Part shown: positions 8,201-17,004 of the stretch, one piece after another
How positions within the stretch are numbered: the first letter of the stretch is position 1
Layout of the letters: each line of letters begins with the position of its first letter
Assembly (NCBI GenBank): GCA_035362335.1
Contig: DAOSDL010000016.1
Coordinates: 1 to 64,000 of the forward strand
Direction of reading: 5' to 3'
Length of the DNA: 64,000 nt
Origin: JAOSJT01 sp035362335
GTDB lineage: Bacteria; Bacteroidota; Ignavibacteria; SZUA-365
Position numbers and translations under genes: made by a program
Notes under the pieces: generated by a model
Told to the model about the DNA's origin: nothing
Databases searched by the model: none
The model's input: only the letters and a program-made list of their open reading frames with translations

Positions 8201-8595
8201 TGTTCGGCTTGGCTGTGGAGACCGGTGTGGTGATGGTGGTGTATTTGCACGAGGCGCTCGATCGCCGACTGCTCGCGGTACAGCGGGGCGAGCGCGGTCC
8301 GCTCACCGCGCAGGACATTCGCGACGCCGCCTTCGAAGGATCGGTGTTGCGGCTTCGTCCCAAGGTGATGACGGTGGGAACCACACTGATCGCGTTGCTT
8401 CCCATCATGTGGAGCAGCGGTGTGGGCACCGATGTCATGCGTCCCCTCGCGGCGCCGATGATCGGTGGTCTGATCACCTCGGCCATCCATGTGCTCGTCA
8501 TTACTCCCGTGCTTTTCACGTGGATGAAAGAACGCGCCTTGCGCAAGGGCAGCCTGGAGGTGTCGCGCATGGCGGGATGGATGAAGGAACATTAA
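5257..8595 (+). CDS. cusA: Heavy-metal RND efflux pump (CusA/CzcA family)
   Basis: A 1112-aa proton-driven inner-membrane pump. The N terminus 'IERIITFSARNRFLVLL' and 'VDAIPDLSENQVIVFTEW' are typical of the CusA/CzcA (HME-RND) family. 'GGIAIAIGVIVDASIVMVEN' at about 390-410 is the TM4 segment with the proton-relay Asp. Two halves of six transmembrane segments enclose two periplasmic loops. The second loop carries a low-complexity Gly/Ser/Met insertion at about residues 787-845 ('GGAMESMAGMGSSAF'), longer than usual. AGGTG lies 6 nt upstream of the ATG and only 9 nt separate it from the adaptor gene, so all three pump genes form one operon closed by the terminator at 8618. Confidence 0.9.
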   Translation: MIERIITFSARNRFLVLLTYAVIVGAGIWAVVTTPVDAIPDLSENQVIVFTEWMGRSPQIVEDQVTFPLVTALQGVPEVEAVRAQSMFGMSFIYIIFNEHSDLYWARSRVLEKLSTVQSSLPTGAKVQLGPDGTGVGHVYWYTVEGPYDLGTLRAVQDWYVKLNLQGVEGVAEVASIGGFVRQYQIDIDPDKLRAYSVSLADVKNAVQRSNNDVGGKLLEVSGAESFIRGQGYIQSVEDIESIAVITSTGGTPVRIRDVATVQMGGDIRRGSLEKDGKGQVVGGVVVMRHNENAREVIERVKQRLDEIRPGLPRGVEIHTAYDRTDLIDAAISSLRDTLVKESIVVSLIVLLFLLHVRSVLRVIIELPVAVLIAFGLMKLFGISSNIMSLGGIAIAIGVIVDASIVMVENAYRNVARAQEERGTLTKEDYVSISIASARQVGPAIFYSVAIMVVSFLPVFFLEGQEGKLFRPLAFTKTFVMVGSAIIAVTFVPVLMTMLTRGRFRNEQANPVTRILNRLYEPVIRWVLHWRKTAIALNILALLVTVPMVMDTGSEFMPALDEGSLLFMPVTLPSASITEVNRVMQVQDAIIRTVPEVETVLGKAGRAETATDPAPVSMIESIILLKPRDQWRPGITQNDIISELDAKLQIPGVRNGWTQPIINRINMLATGVRTDLGVKIFGSNLDTLEQLAIRAEQLLRDIPGAADLYAERTQGGLFLDITIDRDAVARYGVSVADVQDVIETAIGGENLGTVIEGRQRFPLRVRFDRERRDDMERIRQLPVPVNVASVGGGAALAVAAPSSGGAMESMAGMGSSAFPTRPSPGASSTASSGDTRKSLSTRAYVPLGELARIAMVPGPPMIASEDAQLRSIVFLNVRGRDMGGFVDEAKRVLQEELTLPQGYSLAWSGQYENQIRARARLQILLPIVLIIIFVMLYLATKDAQESLVVMLSVPFALIGGVYAIYFLGYNFSVAVWVGFIALFGLAVETGVVMVVYLHEALDRRLLAVQRGERGPLTAQDIRDAAFEGSVLRLRPKVMTVGTTLIALLPIMWSSGVGTDVMRPLAAPMIGGLITSAIHVLVITPVLFTWMKERALRKGSLEVSRMAGWMKEH

Positions 8596-8617
8596 ACGGC
8601 GTTTCATTTTACCTCGG

Positions 8618-8663
8618 GTCGTTGCATGCGGTGACGCTGTCGCATGCAACGACTCCGTTTTTC
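8618..8663 (+). terminator. Strong terminator of the efflux operon
   Basis: Perfect 13-bp inverted repeat GTCGTTGCATGCG / CGCATGCAACGAC with a 10-nt loop, followed by TCCGTTTTT. It lies 22 nt after the pump gene. Confidence 0.88.
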
Positions 8664-8993
8664 GTGAGGGGTGAGGTAAACAGGCATACTCGGGAGGGTG
8701 GATGTGCCGAAGTCGTAACGCGCGAGAGTGCAACGGCGGATCGTCCGTTACCAGCCATTGTGCCGGGCACGTCGAGGCAAATGACATCGGTCCCGGGGCG
8801 TTCTCCACTCCATCCTCACTCCGCTGCGGTGGAAGGTGCCGAGCAATTCGAACCGGTCCAGACTGCACGACATTTCCCATTGTGAAATGCCCGATTTCAC
8901 AGTATTTTCCATCTGCTGTACCGTTTCGAGCGCGTGAAATCCGGCCATCGGCATGCAGTATGGGCAAGGATACGCGATTGGAGTGGCAACCCT
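8664..8993. other. Intergenic stretch with one palindrome
   Basis: About 330 bp between the efflux terminator and tRNA-Leu. The only structure seen is TGTGAAAT-GCCCG-ATTTCACA at 8881-8901, 8-bp arms and a 5-nt loop, without a T-tract. It resembles an operator or a REP-like unit; its role is unknown. Frames crossing the stretch run into the tRNA and are rejected. Confidence 0.45.
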
Positions 8994-9080
8994 GCCGGGG
9001 TGGCGGAATTGGTAGACGCGAAGGACTTAAAATCCTTTGGATCCGAAAGGTCCGTGCGGGTTCGAGTCCCGCCCTCGGTA
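8994..9080 (+). tRNA. tRNA-Leu (UAA)
   Basis: An 87-nt class II tRNA. The acceptor arm is GCCGGGG with CCTCGGT, the D arm contains GGTAGACGC, the anticodon stem AAGGA/TCCTT encloses CTTAAAA (anticodon TAA), there is a long variable arm (TGGATCCGAAAGGTCCG), and the T arm holds GGTTCGAGTCC. Discriminator base A fits leucine. CCA is not encoded. It lies 43 nt upstream of the polysaccharide cluster. Confidence 0.95.
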
Positions 9081-9123
9081 CACGACAGTGGCAGTTCATG
9101 AACCATTCCCCAGACACCCTGCG

Positions 9124-10746
9124 ATGAATCCATTCCCCGCGGCGCCGTGGCGCACGCATGTGCTTTCCGTCCTCTGCCTCTTGCTTGTGTTGCCCTTGCT
9201 CACGCTCCATGCGCAGCAGGGCGATCGCAAGCCACTGGACGAGGACCCGCTCGCCAAACGGCGCGTCACTCCCACTTCATCGACGGTGGAGGTGGCGGTG
9301 AACGATTCCACCTACATGGTTGGTCCGGGCGACGAACTGGCGGTCAGCATTTTCGGCACTAAATTCTACACCTTCAATGTACCGGTGAGCAGCGATGGCA
9401 CCGTGGTGCTGCCTGAGCTGGGCGCGGTGTATGTGCGCCATGCGACTTTGGAGGATGTGCGGACGAAAATCCGCGCACTGCTCGGAGCGGACGTGCGTGG
9501 CGCGGAGATCGTCGTGAGTCTCGCGCGTGCTCGACAGGTGAAAGTGACGGTGTCGGGCGCCGTGAAAACCCCCGGCATCGTGGAGTTGCCCGCCACCGCG
9601 CGTGTATCCGAGGCGCTTGATGCTGCGGGCGGTGCGCTCAAGGACACCACCGCTTTGCGCAATATCACCGTACGGCGTGGTAACGGCAGCAGCGTGCGTG
9701 CGGATTTGCTGCGCTACTATCGCATGGGCGATGTCGATGCGAATCCCTTCGTCAGCGGTGGTGATGTGATTTTCTTTCCGCCGAAGGACCGCATTGTCGG
9801 TGTGTTCGGAGCGGTGGGGCATGAAGGACGCGTGGATTTTGTCGAAGGGGAGCGGCTCAATGATTTGATCGATGTGTGCCAGGGCTTCCGATCACAGGCC
9901 TTCCTTGATAGTGTGGAGGTTGTGCGCTTTCTGGAGGACCATCAATCGACGCGGCGCTTTTTCCTCGACTTGCGGAATTATCCCAACGATGAGGACGCGA
10001 ATATCACCTTGGAAGCTGGCGATCTCGTGCTCGTCCGCGCCGTGCCGCAGTTCAGACAGCATCGCTTGGTACTCGTCACTGGTGAGGTGCGCTACGAGGG
10101 AAGCTATTCCATCGAAGCGGGCCGTACCACCTTGCGCGATGTCATCAACCGCGCGGGCGGATTCACAGCCGACGCCTCACTCGAGGAAGCGGTGGTGATA
10201 CGCAAGCCACCGGAGTCCGAGAAGGATGCGGAATTCGAGCGCCTGCAGAAAATCCCCGCCGCCGACATGCGCGAGGATGAGTACGAGTATTTCAAGGCGC
10301 GCTCACGCGAAAAAGTGGGCGCCATGGTCGTGAATTTCAAACGGCTGTTCCTTCAGGGTGACGCCTCGCAAGACATCGTCTTACGTGAAGGCGATGTGGT
10401 TGAAGTGCCCAAGCTCAAGAACTATATCCGCGTCATCGGCCGTGTGAACAGTCCGGGCAATGTGATTTTCAATTCCCGATGGACCTATCTCAATTACATT
10501 CAGGCGACGGGCGGCTTCGGCTGGCGCGCCGACGATGGCGATGTGCGCGTGGTGAAAGCACGCTCTGGCGAATTGGTGGATGCCGACAATCAGGGCGACT
10601 ATGATCTCGAGCCGGGCGATACCATCTGGGTGCCGGAGGTTCCGGAGGTGAAATTCTGGGAAATCGCCTTCACCAGTCTCGGTGTCATTTCCCAGCTGGC
10701 GGGCATCGTGGGTATTGTGATTGCCATTTCACAAATCAACAAATGA
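9124..10746 (+). CDS. Polysaccharide export protein (Wza-like, SLBB domains)
   Basis: A 540-aa outer-envelope exporter of extracellular polysaccharide. A signal peptide covers about residues 1-34 ('LCLLLVLPLLTLHAQ'), with no lipobox Cys. The poly-export domain begins near 'YMVGPGDELAVSIFG' (about 62-150), followed by several SLBB segments such as 'VTVSGAVKTPGIVELP', 'VLVTGEVRYEGSYSIEAG' and 'RVIGRVNSPGNVIF'. Unlike classical Wza it ends in a predicted transmembrane helix (about 510-538, 'SLGVISQLAGIVGIVIAI'). The start at 9124 is chosen because longer frames begin inside tRNA-Leu. It opens a 10-gene cluster and ends 1 nt before the chain-length gene. Confidence 0.85.
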   Translation: MNPFPAAPWRTHVLSVLCLLLVLPLLTLHAQQGDRKPLDEDPLAKRRVTPTSSTVEVAVNDSTYMVGPGDELAVSIFGTKFYTFNVPVSSDGTVVLPELGAVYVRHATLEDVRTKIRALLGADVRGAEIVVSLARARQVKVTVSGAVKTPGIVELPATARVSEALDAAGGALKDTTALRNITVRRGNGSSVRADLLRYYRMGDVDANPFVSGGDVIFFPPKDRIVGVFGAVGHEGRVDFVEGERLNDLIDVCQGFRSQAFLDSVEVVRFLEDHQSTRRFFLDLRNYPNDEDANITLEAGDLVLVRAVPQFRQHRLVLVTGEVRYEGSYSIEAGRTTLRDVINRAGGFTADASLEEAVVIRKPPESEKDAEFERLQKIPAADMREDEYEYFKARSREKVGAMVVNFKRLFLQGDASQDIVLREGDVVEVPKLKNYIRVIGRVNSPGNVIFNSRWTYLNYIQATGGFGWRADDGDVRVVKARSGELVDADNQGDYDLEPGDTIWVPEVPEVKFWEIAFTSLGVISQLAGIVGIVIAISQINK

Positions 10747-10747
10747 C

Positions 10748-11950
10748 ATGAGCGACACCGTGAACAAGGTCCCGAACGGCGATATCGAAACCTGGCGGCT
10801 GCTGCTGCGCACCGTGTGGCAGCGTCGCCGCACCGTACTCGGCATGATGGGTGCCGTGACAGTGGTCATGCTCGTGTATGTGCTGATCATGCCGCAAACC
10901 TTCACCAGCACGGTGACACTGCTGCCCCCGCAGAAGGATCAGGGTTCGATGAACCTCGGCTCGCTGCTGCAAGGGGCTTCGTCGCTGCCCATGTTCGACA
11001 TCGGTTCGTCGCTCGGCTTTGGCGGCCGACCTTCCGATGTGTTTGGCGAAATTCTCAAAAGCCAGTCGGTGGCCGAGAGTCTGATTGTGCAACATGACCT
11101 CGCGCGTTTCTTCGGCGTTCCGGAAGGGGAATCCTATCGCCACGCCATCAAGCCGTTGGCCGAATCCAGTGAAATCGACATCAATAAAAACGGACTCATT
11201 CGTGTGTCGGTCACGCTGGGTACGGGCTTCTTCGCCTCCGCCGCCGACATCGACAGTGTGAAGAGGCTCGCCGCTGCCGTGGCAAATGATTACGTGCTGT
11301 GGCTGGACCGCGTCAATCGCGACAAGCTGGTATCCAGCGCGCGCAATTCGCGCCGCTTCATCGAGGAGGAACTTGGTCGCACCCAGGCCGAACTGGACAG
11401 CGCGTATGCCCGTCTGGTGCAGTTCCAGCGGGAGAACAAATCGGTGTTCCTCGAAAAGCAGATGGAAGCCGCGCTTACGGGCGCCGCGGATATTCGGGAG
11501 AAACTGACGAAGGCCCGTGTTGAGCTGGGTGTGGCCCGGAGGGATTTCGCCGAACACAGCCGTGTGGTGGCGCAGCTGCAATCGCAAATCGAAGAGCTGT
11601 CGCGCCAATACGCCGCCATGGCATCGGGATCGGCCGGCGAAGATTATGCCGTGCCGTTTCAACGCGTGCCCGAGGTGGCGCGGGAAATGGCGGGCTTGAT
11701 GCGGGACGTGAAAATACTGGAGCAAGTGATCCTCTTCCTCAGTCAGCAGTATTACGAGGATCGTGTGCAGGAGGCGCGCGACACTCCCACGGTGCAGGTG
11801 CTCGACCAGGCCACGCCCGCCATCCAGCGGACGTCGCCGCGCCGCGCGGCGTTCATGCTGATGACAGTGTTTGTGGCTTTGCTCGCTTCGGTGGGATATG
11901 TCATGCTTTCGACCTGGCTGCGGACGCGTCGCGCGTTGCCTTCGGCCTGA
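10748..11950 (+). CDS. Polysaccharide chain-length determinant (Wzz-like)
   Basis: A 400-aa inner-membrane protein controlling polymer length and coupling export. It has one transmembrane helix near residues 30-52 ('LGMMGAVTVVMLVYVLIM'), a large periplasmic part rich in coiled-coil heptads (about 190-330), and a second helix near 368-388 ('FMLMTVFVALLASVGYVML') preceded by the usual 'ATPAIQRTSPRR' proline-rich approach. There is no Walker A motif or tyrosine cluster, so it is a Wzz or PCP type without the attached kinase of Wzc. The ATG at 10748 directly follows the stop of the export gene; the upstream part of the frame overlaps that gene. Confidence 0.82.
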   Translation: MSDTVNKVPNGDIETWRLLLRTVWQRRRTVLGMMGAVTVVMLVYVLIMPQTFTSTVTLLPPQKDQGSMNLGSLLQGASSLPMFDIGSSLGFGGRPSDVFGEILKSQSVAESLIVQHDLARFFGVPEGESYRHAIKPLAESSEIDINKNGLIRVSVTLGTGFFASAADIDSVKRLAAAVANDYVLWLDRVNRDKLVSSARNSRRFIEEELGRTQAELDSAYARLVQFQRENKSVFLEKQMEAALTGAADIREKLTKARVELGVARRDFAEHSRVVAQLQSQIEELSRQYAAMASGSAGEDYAVPFQRVPEVAREMAGLMRDVKILEQVILFLSQQYYEDRVQEARDTPTVQVLDQATPAIQRTSPRRAAFMLMTVFVALLASVGYVMLSTWLRTRRALPSA

Positions 11951-11965
11951 GCGGCGGACGGTGCC

Positions 11966-13411
11966 ATGACGGCTCCCGCGCTGCAACGCGTCGCCCTGAA
12001 TTTCTGGACACTGACAGTGTCCCGCGTGCTGTATCGCGCGGTAAGCGTGGGCGTTGCAATGTATCTCGCGCGCGAGCTGGGTGCGGCGGTACTCGGACAT
12101 TACGCCACGGTGATGAATGTGCTCACCTTGTATCTCGCCTTTGCCGATCTGGGCGTCACCAATCTGGTGATACGCGATGTTGCGCGCGACCGTGCGCTGG
12201 CTTCGTCGTATCTGGACAATTTTTTCGTGCTGCAATTGCTGGTGGGCATGCTGCTCATCGTGCTGATCATGGGCACGGGCTGGGTGTCGGGGTATTCGGA
12301 ATTGCTGCTGCTCGCGCTGGCTGTGGGAAGCGCGGGTCCATTGTTCAGTGGCCTGTCCAACGCGTATCAGGCGTTGATGAACGCGCACGATCTCTTCTAT
12401 CCCTTCGCCATCATCGAAATCCTCTGCATGCTGGTGTTCCTGCTGGGCAATGTGATCGTGGTGCTCGCCGGTGGAGGGTTGCTCGCGTTGGTGGCGGTCA
12501 CGTCGGTGGTGTCGCTGGTGAAATATGTCATCGGAGCGTTCTGGGCGCGAAAGCTCGACATGCGTGTGGGCTGGCATCTGGAGGCGACGCTTGTCGGCCG
12601 CATGGTACTCACGGGTTTGCCCTTTCTCCTGATCAATGGCACGCATTTCGCCATACAGCGTCTGGATGTGCTCATGCTGTCATGGATAACAACGGATGAA
12701 CGTGTCGGAATATACTCCGCCGCCTCGCGCCTGATTTTCGCTTCGCTGTTTCTCGCCTCCAGCATTGGCGCCATGCTGTACCCCGTGTTGAGCCGTGTGG
12801 TGGCGGAGGAGGGCGCACGTGCGAAGGAACTGTACCGGGACGGCACGGTGTATGTGTACGCGCTCGGTTGCCTCACCGCGCTGCTGTTCTGGCAGCTCGC
12901 ACCGTGGCTGGTTGCGTTGTTGTACGGGACGGGGTTCGAGGAATCCGCACCTGTGCTTCAGACGCTCGGACTGTTCCTCCCGCTGTTTTCACTCGGACTT
13001 GTCGCGAGCAATGTGCTCATGGTGAGCCGCGCGGTCTGGTATGCCGTGTGGGCGAGCATACTGGCCTTGCTGGCTGGTGTGCTGCTTTCGCCGTGGACGA
13101 TTGCGCAATGGGGCTTACAGGGCGCGGCCTTGGGTGTGCTTGTGGCCGAGGTGGTGGCGGCGGCGCTGTATGCACTGTTCGCATTCACCCGGCTCGGCAT
13201 GGTGTTTCCCGCGAGGCGCGTACTCACCGCGACTCTCGCTTGTGTGCTGCCACCCGCGTTACTCTCACTGACAGGGAGCGCCACCGGCTTGTGGCAAGGC
13301 GCCGTGGGTGCGGCCCTTGCCCTCGCGTTGATGCTGTTGTTCGGAACAATCACCATCACGGAATTGCGCGGCTTGTTGCGCCTGGCGCTTCCACGGAGGA
13401 CGGGCGCATGA
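11966..13411 (+). CDS. Polysaccharide flippase (Wzx/MATE-like)
   Basis: A 481-aa membrane protein with about 12-14 hydrophobic segments, of the polysaccharide transporter (RfbX/Wzx) family that flips lipid-linked repeat units across the inner membrane. Typical features are the N-terminal 'SRVLYRAVSVGVAMYLAREL', 'VLGHYATVMNVLTLYLAFADLGV' and the 'LDVLMLSWITTDERVGIYSAASRLI' block that is conserved in these flippases. It lies between the chain-length gene (15 nt upstream) and the polymerase gene, with a 4-nt ATGA overlap at its end, as in Wzx/Wzy-dependent clusters. Confidence 0.85.
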   Translation: MTAPALQRVALNFWTLTVSRVLYRAVSVGVAMYLARELGAAVLGHYATVMNVLTLYLAFADLGVTNLVIRDVARDRALASSYLDNFFVLQLLVGMLLIVLIMGTGWVSGYSELLLLALAVGSAGPLFSGLSNAYQALMNAHDLFYPFAIIEILCMLVFLLGNVIVVLAGGGLLALVAVTSVVSLVKYVIGAFWARKLDMRVGWHLEATLVGRMVLTGLPFLLINGTHFAIQRLDVLMLSWITTDERVGIYSAASRLIFASLFLASSIGAMLYPVLSRVVAEEGARAKELYRDGTVYVYALGCLTALLFWQLAPWLVALLYGTGFEESAPVLQTLGLFLPLFSLGLVASNVLMVSRAVWYAVWASILALLAGVLLSPWTIAQWGLQGAALGVLVAEVVAAALYALFAFTRLGMVFPARRVLTATLACVLPPALLSLTGSATGLWQGAVGAALALALMLLFGTITITELRGLLRLALPRRTGA

Positions 13412-14940
13412 TACAGGCACTACGCATGTTGGCGCGTGAGCGCACGGAGGAACTGCGCATTGCCGGCGTGGTGCTGGGAATTATCGTTCTGCTCGTGGCG
13501 ATGGGGGAACACTTCGTACGGACGCCGGCCACGCTGCTGGCCATGATCGCCGTGATAGGTGCGGGCGTACTGGTGCTGGTGAACATGCGATTGGCCCTGT
13601 TCCTGTTCGTGGCGTTTCTCGTGTCGTACGAGGAATTCAACCTCAGCAGTCAGGAGGCCTTTGTCGAGGAGAACATCGCCAACACGGTGTTGGCGGTGAA
13701 GGTGTTCGGCTTCGCGGTGATGGATGTCGTGTCGCTGCTGCTGCTGCTGCCGGTGCTGGTGCGCGAATGGGCGCATGCCCTGCGCGCGGGTGCCTGGCGT
13801 GTTTTTCCCGCCGACCGCTACCTCATGCCCCTGCTGCTGGTATGGGTGTTCGGCGCGCTGCATGGTTGGTGGAACGCACTCTCCTTCAGTGCCTACACCT
13901 GGGACATCCGCATGCTCGGACACGTGCTGGTGTTCTACTTCATCTTCTCGCGCGTATTTCGGACGCAACGGGATTATTGGCTTGCCTTGCTGCTGGCAGG
14001 TGCCGTGTTGCTCGCGCGGCAAGGGGTGTTTTTATGGCGCTATGCCAGCGGCGGCGGATTGGATATCGGAGGATATTCGCGCGTGTTGCTCGGCAGTGAT
14101 TTGCCGCTCACCGCGGTGCTGCTGTGCATGAGCGTGGTCACCGCACTGCTGTACCGGCGGCGAGCACCGCGCGTGGCGATAGCGGCGTTGCCACTGGCAG
14201 CGTATTTCGCCGTGATGCTTGTGGCGGGCTTGGGAAAGCTCACCTATCTGCAGGCGGCGTACGCATTGGTGATGATCGGCATCATGCATCGCCGCGAAAT
14301 CAGTGCGCGGCAACTCGGCGTGGTGTTCGTGGTTGCGGTGGGAGCGGTGTTCGTGGTGTACACGCTGTTCATGGGTGAAGCCATGCGCGAGGCGATTTCC
14401 TACGCGCTGGGCAGCGCGTTCAACTGGGTGGATGCGCTCAAACTGTACGGCGACCTGTCCTTTGGGACGCGCTATCTGGAAATTGTCAACGTCTGGGCGG
14501 TGCTACAGCGCGAAGGCGCGTTGCTGTGGGGTTTGGGTTGGGGCGCGCCCTGGGCCGAAATCGCCGTGCATCTGCCTTTCGATGGTGGCGCTTTCGATGT
14601 GGCGGAACAGTACAGCGGCATACATGTGCAGACGCATATCGACGCCCTCACTTTCCTGTTAAAAGTGGGCATACTTGGCACGCTGGCGGTATATGCGTCG
14701 ATGCTGCGCTTCTGGTGGGAAGGTGTGCGGCGTTACGCCGGACTTGTCGAGCCCTGGCAGAAATGGACGTTGATGGCGCTGCTGCTGTTGATCGTGATTA
14801 TCGTACCGAACTATCTGTATTTCATCCGACTCAAATATCTGCTCGGCTTCGCCATGGCGGGGGCGGCGGTGTTTTTACCGGAGTACCATGACGCGGAAAC
14901 GCACGATACCCGTATCGCTGATTCTCACCACGCTGAATGA
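13408..14940 (+). CDS. O-antigen/EPS polymerase-like membrane protein (Wzy-like)
   Basis: A 510-aa protein with about 10-12 transmembrane segments and a large external loop near residues 340-410 ('GDLSFGTRYLEIVNVWAVLQ' region and 'LLWGLGWGAPWAEIAVHLPF'). This layout matches O-antigen polymerase/ligase (Wzy_C type) proteins that polymerise repeat units in the periplasm. Sequence identity within the family is always low, so the call rests on topology, the 'GLGWGA' loop motif and position next to the flippase. ATG at 13408 overlaps the flippase stop by 4 nt. Its 3' end overlaps the next glycosyltransferase by 53 nt. Confidence 0.7.
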   Translation: MIQALRMLARERTEELRIAGVVLGIIVLLVAMGEHFVRTPATLLAMIAVIGAGVLVLVNMRLALFLFVAFLVSYEEFNLSSQEAFVEENIANTVLAVKVFGFAVMDVVSLLLLLPVLVREWAHALRAGAWRVFPADRYLMPLLLVWVFGALHGWWNALSFSAYTWDIRMLGHVLVFYFIFSRVFRTQRDYWLALLLAGAVLLARQGVFLWRYASGGGLDIGGYSRVLLGSDLPLTAVLLCMSVVTALLYRRRAPRVAIAALPLAAYFAVMLVAGLGKLTYLQAAYALVMIGIMHRREISARQLGVVFVVAVGAVFVVYTLFMGEAMREAISYALGSAFNWVDALKLYGDLSFGTRYLEIVNVWAVLQREGALLWGLGWGAPWAEIAVHLPFDGGAFDVAEQYSGIHVQTHIDALTFLLKVGILGTLAVYASMLRFWWEGVRRYAGLVEPWQKWTLMALLLLIVIIVPNYLYFIRLKYLLGFAMAGAAVFLPEYHDAETHDTRIADSHHAE

Positions 14941-15841
14941 GGCGGCGGCCATTCCGCTGTTCCTCGACGGAGTGCGGAATGGCAGCGTGCTGCCCGCCGA
15001 GGTGGTGGTGTGCGACGGTGGTTCCACCGACGACACGGTGGCGTTGTTGCGTCGGGCCGAGCTGGACCTTCCGCTGCGCGTGCTGGAGGAGAAAGGCGCG
15101 TCGATAGCACGTGGACGAAACATCGCCATCGCCGCCGCGGGCTGCGATGTGCTCGCAATCACCGATGCCGGTTGCCGCCTGGATGAGGAATGGTTGGAGC
15201 GGATTACCGCACCGTTGCTGGATGATGCGACACTCGATGCGGTGGGGGGAGGATACACGCTGGAGGGTCGGCGACTTGTTCAACGCCTCACGGCGGCCGG
15301 CACGCTGCCATTGCATGCGAATGCGCCGGAGACCTTTTTACCTTCTTCGCGTTCCTTCGCCGTGCGCAGGGACTCGCTGCTGCGCGCTGGCGGCTACCCC
15401 GAACAACTCAGTTTTGCCGGCGAGGATACGGCACTGTGCCTGCGCATGAAGGACATGGGCATGCGCTTTGTCACGCGCTGGGATGCGCTGGTGCATTGGG
15501 AACTCCGCCCGACGATGCGGAGCTTCCTGCGGCAATACTACCTCTACGGCGTGGGCGATGGCGAGGCGCGCTCGTTGACGCGTCGTTACGTGAAAGCCTT
15601 TGTAAAATGGGGAGTTGCCGCAATCATGGTTCCGGGCGTGGTGTTCGTTCCATGGTTGGCGTTTGTCCTGCTGTTGTTGGTGCAGGGACATTTCCTCCAT
15701 CTCTATCGCGCATTCCGTTGGGATCGGCTGTCGCTGTCGATGAGTTTCGGTGGCTATCTCTTCGTGCTGCTCAAGGAGGCGGCGATGATGGCGGGGTACA
15801 TACGAGGCCGCTGTGGCGCGTCACGGAGGGCAACGACATGA
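14888..15841 (+). CDS. Family 2 glycosyltransferase
   Basis: A 317-aa GT-A fold enzyme. 'PVSLILTTLNEAAAIPLFLDG' opens the nucleotide-sugar domain, 'VVVCDGGSTDDTVALL' is the classic GT2 motif, and 'LAITDAGCRLDEEWLERI' occupies the place of the DxD metal site with a DAG variant. 'YPEQLSFAGEDTALCLRM' supplies the ED acceptor-site motif. A hydrophobic segment near 250-275 anchors the C terminus in the membrane. It overlaps the polymerase gene by 53 nt and the next transferase by 4 nt. Donor and acceptor sugars cannot be told from sequence. Confidence 0.85.
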   Translation: MTRKRTIPVSLILTTLNEAAAIPLFLDGVRNGSVLPAEVVVCDGGSTDDTVALLRRAELDLPLRVLEEKGASIARGRNIAIAAAGCDVLAITDAGCRLDEEWLERITAPLLDDATLDAVGGGYTLEGRRLVQRLTAAGTLPLHANAPETFLPSSRSFAVRRDSLLRAGGYPEQLSFAGEDTALCLRMKDMGMRFVTRWDALVHWELRPTMRSFLRQYYLYGVGDGEARSLTRRYVKAFVKWGVAAIMVPGVVFVPWLAFVLLLLVQGHFLHLYRAFRWDRLSLSMSFGGYLFVLLKEAAMMAGYIRGRCGASRRATT

Positions 15842-17004
15842 CCTTGCCGCGCATCGCGCATATCGCGTTCAATCAGGTGCGCAAGCTCCCCGTGCTCGGA
15901 GCGGAATTGCGCGCGTTGCGCGATGAGTTCGAAGCCGACCTCATTGTTCCATCCTACGATCAGCATCCCGAAGCGCTGAGGGAACAATTGCCGGATGTGC
16001 GCATCCGCTATGTTCACCTGTTTTCCCGCGAGTACTCCGCGCGGCAGACGCCGATGCTCAAGCTGCTGCGCTTTGTCGAATTCACTGTGAAAGCGATGTG
16101 GCAGGCCTGGCGAAGCCGCGCAGCGCTGCTGGTGGGACACGACATGCCTGGCATGCTGCCGCTGTTGCCCTGGGTGTTGTTCGCTCCGCGCCGTGTGATA
16201 TTCGCGGCGCACGAACTATGGACAGAGGCGGCCGAGGACAACGCACCGTTGCGTCCGGTGTGGCGGGCTGTGGAGCGCTACATCGTGCGGCGGGTGGAGC
16301 GCGTTGTCGTGCCCGAGGAGAACCGTGCCCGCATCATGCATGAGGAATACGGCGCGCGCGTGCTGCCCGCCGTGGTGCGCAATATCCCGGAGCATGCACC
16401 CACGATTGTGCGCGGCGATGCCTTGCACCGCCTGCTCGGAGTGGATGGAGATGCGCGTCTTTTGCTGTATCAAGGGCTGATCGCCGAATCGCGCTGTCTT
16501 CTGGAGTTGATCGATGCCGTGGCCATGCTCGGTCCGGAAGTGCGGCTGGTGCTGATCGGCGAAGGCGATGGCGAGTACGAGCGGCGTGTGGACGAGAAGA
16601 TGAAAGCACTGGGCGGCAGAGGGCATCGTATCGGGTGGACAGCGCCTGATGAATTGGCGCGGCTCACCGCATCCGCCGACGTCGGCGTGCTGCTGTACCG
16701 CAACAACGGCCGCAATAATTACTACGCCGCGCCAAACAAGCTGTACGAATATCTCTTCGCCGGACTTCCTGTGCTGGCCAGTGCGTTTCCCGGTTTGACG
16801 AGCGTGGTGGAGCAGGGGGGATACGGCGTATGCGCCGATCCGCAGTCTCCCGAAGCAATCGCACACGCGATCAGCGCCGCGTTGAACATCCCCGCCGGTG
16901 AAACGATCGCCATGCGGGCCCGGGAGCAATTTCGTTGGGATGGCGAAGCGGAGGTGCTGCGTTGCGTGTATCGCGAAGCACTCGCGGGGAGGCAGCGTGG
17001 ATAA
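15838..17004 (+). CDS. Family 4-type glycosyltransferase (GT-B fold)
   Basis: A 388-aa GT-B enzyme. The N-terminal half binds acceptor ('LVGHDMPGMLPLLPW', 'VIFAAHELWTEA'). The C-terminal half has 'LLLYQGLIAESRCLLELIDA', 'LIGEGDGEYERRV' and the donor-binding 'APNKLYEYLFAGLPVLASAF', whose Glu is the usual nucleotide ligand. The ATG at 15838 overlaps the stop of the GT2 gene; longer upstream frames are shadows. Its 3' end overlaps the next gene by 8 nt. Substrate unknown. Confidence 0.85.
   Translation: MTLPRIAHIAFNQVRKLPVLGAELRALRDEFEADLIVPSYDQHPEALREQLPDVRIRYVHLFSREYSARQTPMLKLLRFVEFTVKAMWQAWRSRAALLVGHDMPGMLPLLPWVLFAPRRVIFAAHELWTEAAEDNAPLRPVWRAVERYIVRRVERVVVPEENRARIMHEEYGARVLPAVVRNIPEHAPTIVRGDALHRLLGVDGDARLLLYQGLIAESRCLLELIDAVAMLGPEVRLVLIGEGDGEYERRVDEKMKALGGRGHRIGWTAPDELARLTASADVGVLLYRNNGRNNYYAAPNKLYEYLFAGLPVLASAFPGLTSVVEQGGYGVCADPQSPEAIAHAISAALNIPAGETIAMRAREQFRWDGEAEVLRCVYREALAGRQRG

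Noticed and set aside
8702..9127. 141-aa forward frame over tRNA-Leu
   Set aside because: It contains the whole tRNA and has no features of a protein.
10736..12646. 636-aa reverse frame opposite the chain-length and flippase genes
   Set aside because: Low-complexity His/Gln/Arg composition typical of antisense frames; the forward genes are confident.
12868..13407. N-terminal extension of the polymerase gene by 180 codons
   Set aside because: It overlaps the flippase gene in another frame and is Arg/Gly/Ala-rich; the ATG at 13408 gives the normal start with an ATGA overlap.
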